Part shown: piece by piece, positions 62,718 through 64,000 of the stretch
Position numbering within the stretch: the stretch's first letter is position 1
How the letters are laid out: each line of letters opens with the position of its first letter
Origin: Bacteroidota bacterium
GTDB taxonomy: Bacteria > Bacteroidota > Ignavibacteria > Ignavibacteriales > Ignavibacteriaceae
DNA: 64,000 bases
Direction: 5' to 3'
Assembly (NCBI GenBank): GCA_021824565.1
Contig: JAKAKL010000140.1
Coordinates: 30,255 to 94,254, forward strand
Notes under the pieces: generated by a model
Told to the model about the DNA's origin: nothing
Database searches by the model: none
What the model saw: only the letters and a program-made list of their open reading frames with translations
Translations under genes and position numbers: made by a program

Positions 62718-64000
62718 TTGAGCACAGTATTAAGAGCAGCTGCATTCATAATATTATTTGCATGTATAATTAGTCAGACATTGTTCTCACAGACCGCTGT
62801 TCAGCCATTGGGCAGCGGCACTGCGAATGATCCATATCAAATTGATTCTTTAGCAAATCTTTACTGGATAACCCAGGATACAAGCTTATGGAGTTCCTAC
62901 TTTTTGCAGACGGCGGATATTGATGCATCACCAACCAGTACCTGGTTTTATTACAATGCCGGCGGGAGTAATTACTATTACAAAGGATTCCCTCCCATAG
63001 GGAATTCTTACACAACATATTTTTCGGGTACATATGACGGCGGAGGACATACTATTACCGGATTATATTCTTATTTGAGCGACCACTACGAGGGATTATT
63101 CGGGCAATGCCTTGGTGCTACTATAAAAAATGTTCGCTTAATAAATGTAAAAATCAAAACTGGTTATTGCGGCGGCGGAATTGCGGGATATTTGCAGCAA
63201 TGCAGCATGTCTAATTGTTCTGTTATAGGCGGTTGGGTTTATGGCGGATCTGCTCCAAGTCCTGTCGGCAGCGTTGCTGGTTGGGCAAGGATATCAACTA
63301 TAATTGACCAATGCTACAGCTTAGATGTAGATGTTTGGGGAGGTACACCGGGAGAATTCATTGGGCTAGTATCGGACGGGTCAAACGAAGCATCGAATAC
63401 AGCAACGGTTACAAATTGTTACTGTATCGACACCACATTGATTGAATATACAGCCGGTTTTGTAGATGGCAATTGGGGAACAATAAAAAACTGCTTTACC
63501 GTTTATGGAGATAATGGAGGATCCGGGCCATTTTATACTACAAATAATTGGAATGGAACTATAACCAATTGCTTTTACAATGAACAAACTGCTAATGACA
63601 CATCCCAATCATCCGGCAGAACTACAGCACAGATGAAGTCGGATTCAACTTATATAAATGCAGGATGGGATTCCAGTATATGGTATTTGGATAACAATAT
63701 TAATAGCGGTTATCCATATTTAGCATGGCAGAATACTGGCGGCAGTCCGCTGCCGGTAGAACTTACAACCTTTACTGCTACGAATTTCAGCGACAAGGTT
63801 GAACTGAAGTGGCAAACCGCGACGGAAGTAAATAATTATGGATTTGATATAGAAAGAAGTCAGAAGACAGAAGTCTCCGCCGAAGGCGGATGCGCCTCTG
63901 GCGCAAGTAGTCAGAATCCTCAATGGTTGAAGATTGGCTTTGTGAAAGGTAATGGCAACAGCAACTCACCGAAGAATTATTCATTCATTGATGATAATCC
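62718..64000 (+). CDS. T9SS cargo protein with GLUG-type repeats (5' part)
   Basis: Open from a TTG at 62718 to the window edge (427 codons, no stop). Signal peptide ends T-L-F-S-Q near residue 25. Then Y-Q-I-D-S-L-A-N-L-Y-W-I and G-T-Y-D-G-G-G-H-T-I-T-G-L, the usual lead-in to GLUG-type beta-helix repeats; G-L-F-G-Q-C-L-G-A-T-I-K-N-V and G-G-I-A-G-Y-L-Q-Q-C-S-M-S-N-C-S-V follow. Near the end P-V-E-L-T-T-F-T-A starts the linker to a T9SS sorting domain outside the window. An in-frame double hairpin (63876-63905) adds S-A-E-G-G-C-A-S-G-A. The start codon is uncertain. Confidence 0.82.
   Translation, partial: MSTVLRAAAFIILFACIISQTLFSQTAVQPLGSGTANDPYQIDSLANLYWITQDTSLWSSYFLQTADIDASPTSTWFYYNAGGSNYYYKGFPPIGNSYTTYFSGTYDGGGHTITGLYSYLSDHYEGLFGQCLGATIKNVRLINVKIKTGYCGGGIAGYLQQCSMSNCSVIGGWVYGGSAPSPVGSVAGWARISTIIDQCYSLDVDVWGGTPGEFIGLVSDGSNEASNTATVTNCYCIDTTLIEYTAGFVDGNWGTIKNCFTVYGDNGGSGPFYTTNNWNGTITNCFYNEQTANDTSQSSGRTTAQMKSDSTYINAGWDSSIWYLDNNINSGYPYLAWQNTGGSPLPVELTTFTATNFSDKVELKWQTATEVNNYGFDIERSQKTEVSAEGGCASGASSQNPQWLKIGFVKGNGNSNSPKNYSFIDDN

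Overview
The window looks like a piece of a moderately AT-rich chromosome from a member of the Ignavibacteria or a close relative in the Bacteroidota/Chlorobiota group. This is inferred from content, not from a marker gene. Three proteins carry type IX secretion (T9SS) C-terminal sorting domains of the kind common there, with the P-V-E-L-T-T-F-T-A linker. There is a PorV/PorQ-type outer membrane protein and a carboxypeptidase-like/plug/barrel receptor. Two candidate promoters (suf operon, tRNA-Asn) share a TTG - 20 nt - TAnnTTTG architecture like that of Bacteroidetes.

Layout. 0-7.4 kb: end of a family 2 glycosyltransferase gene, a DUF2064 nucleotidyl/glycosyl-transferase, a radical SAM protein, a TlpA-like lipoprotein, DUF2905, an orphan NarL-type response regulator, a PorV-like protein and phosphoglycerate mutase. 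7.4-14.4 kb: a compact minus-strand iron-sulfur operon, sufB-sufC-sufD-sufS-sufU-sufT-bacilliredoxin-Rrf2 regulator, with a candidate promoter/operator upstream. 14.4-20 kb: uvrA and an mlaE-mlaF-mlaD lipid transport set. 20-24.3 kb: a large membrane-anchored glycosidase-like protein, a glutaredoxin, a lone groES and a long cysteine-hydrolase. 24.8-32.2 kb: a four-gene stress kinase operon, prkA-DUF444-spoVR-second PrkA-like ATPase. 32.3-34.6 kb: tRNA-Asn, a vapBC-type toxin-antitoxin pair and a small sugar-transferase cluster.

34.6-40.6 kb is an accessory, repeat-rich stretch. It has two T9SS cargo genes with nearly identical 3' ends and related upstream regions, followed by about 1.7 kb of gene-free DNA full of palindromes, a 137-bp inverted-repeat element and arrays with an exact 21-bp period. 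40.6-48.6 kb: TonB-receptor-like protein, malate dehydrogenase, an anti-sigma-type ATPase, an outer membrane barrel and a beta-CASP nuclease. 48.8-56.3 kb: the classical DUF177-rpmF-plsX-fabH-fabD-fabG-acpP-fabF-rnc fatty acid cluster, with a DUF3109 gene inserted between fabD and fabG. 56.4-61.7 kb: gcvP, an Omp85-type protein, rsmE and a small DUF5670-like membrane protein. 61.8-64 kb: a strong palindrome, a second long 21-bp array and a T9SS cargo gene running off the edge.

The feature I find most unexplained is the pair of degenerate but strictly 21-bp-phased arrays at 40.0-40.4 kb and 62.0-62.3 kb, with a short third run at 39.35 kb. They keep register over about 17 units with no insertions or deletions, have no cas genes and no plausible start or ribosome site, and each long array lies 250-390 bp upstream of a surface or secreted protein gene. 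No phage, plasmid, integrase or complete insertion sequence was recognised.
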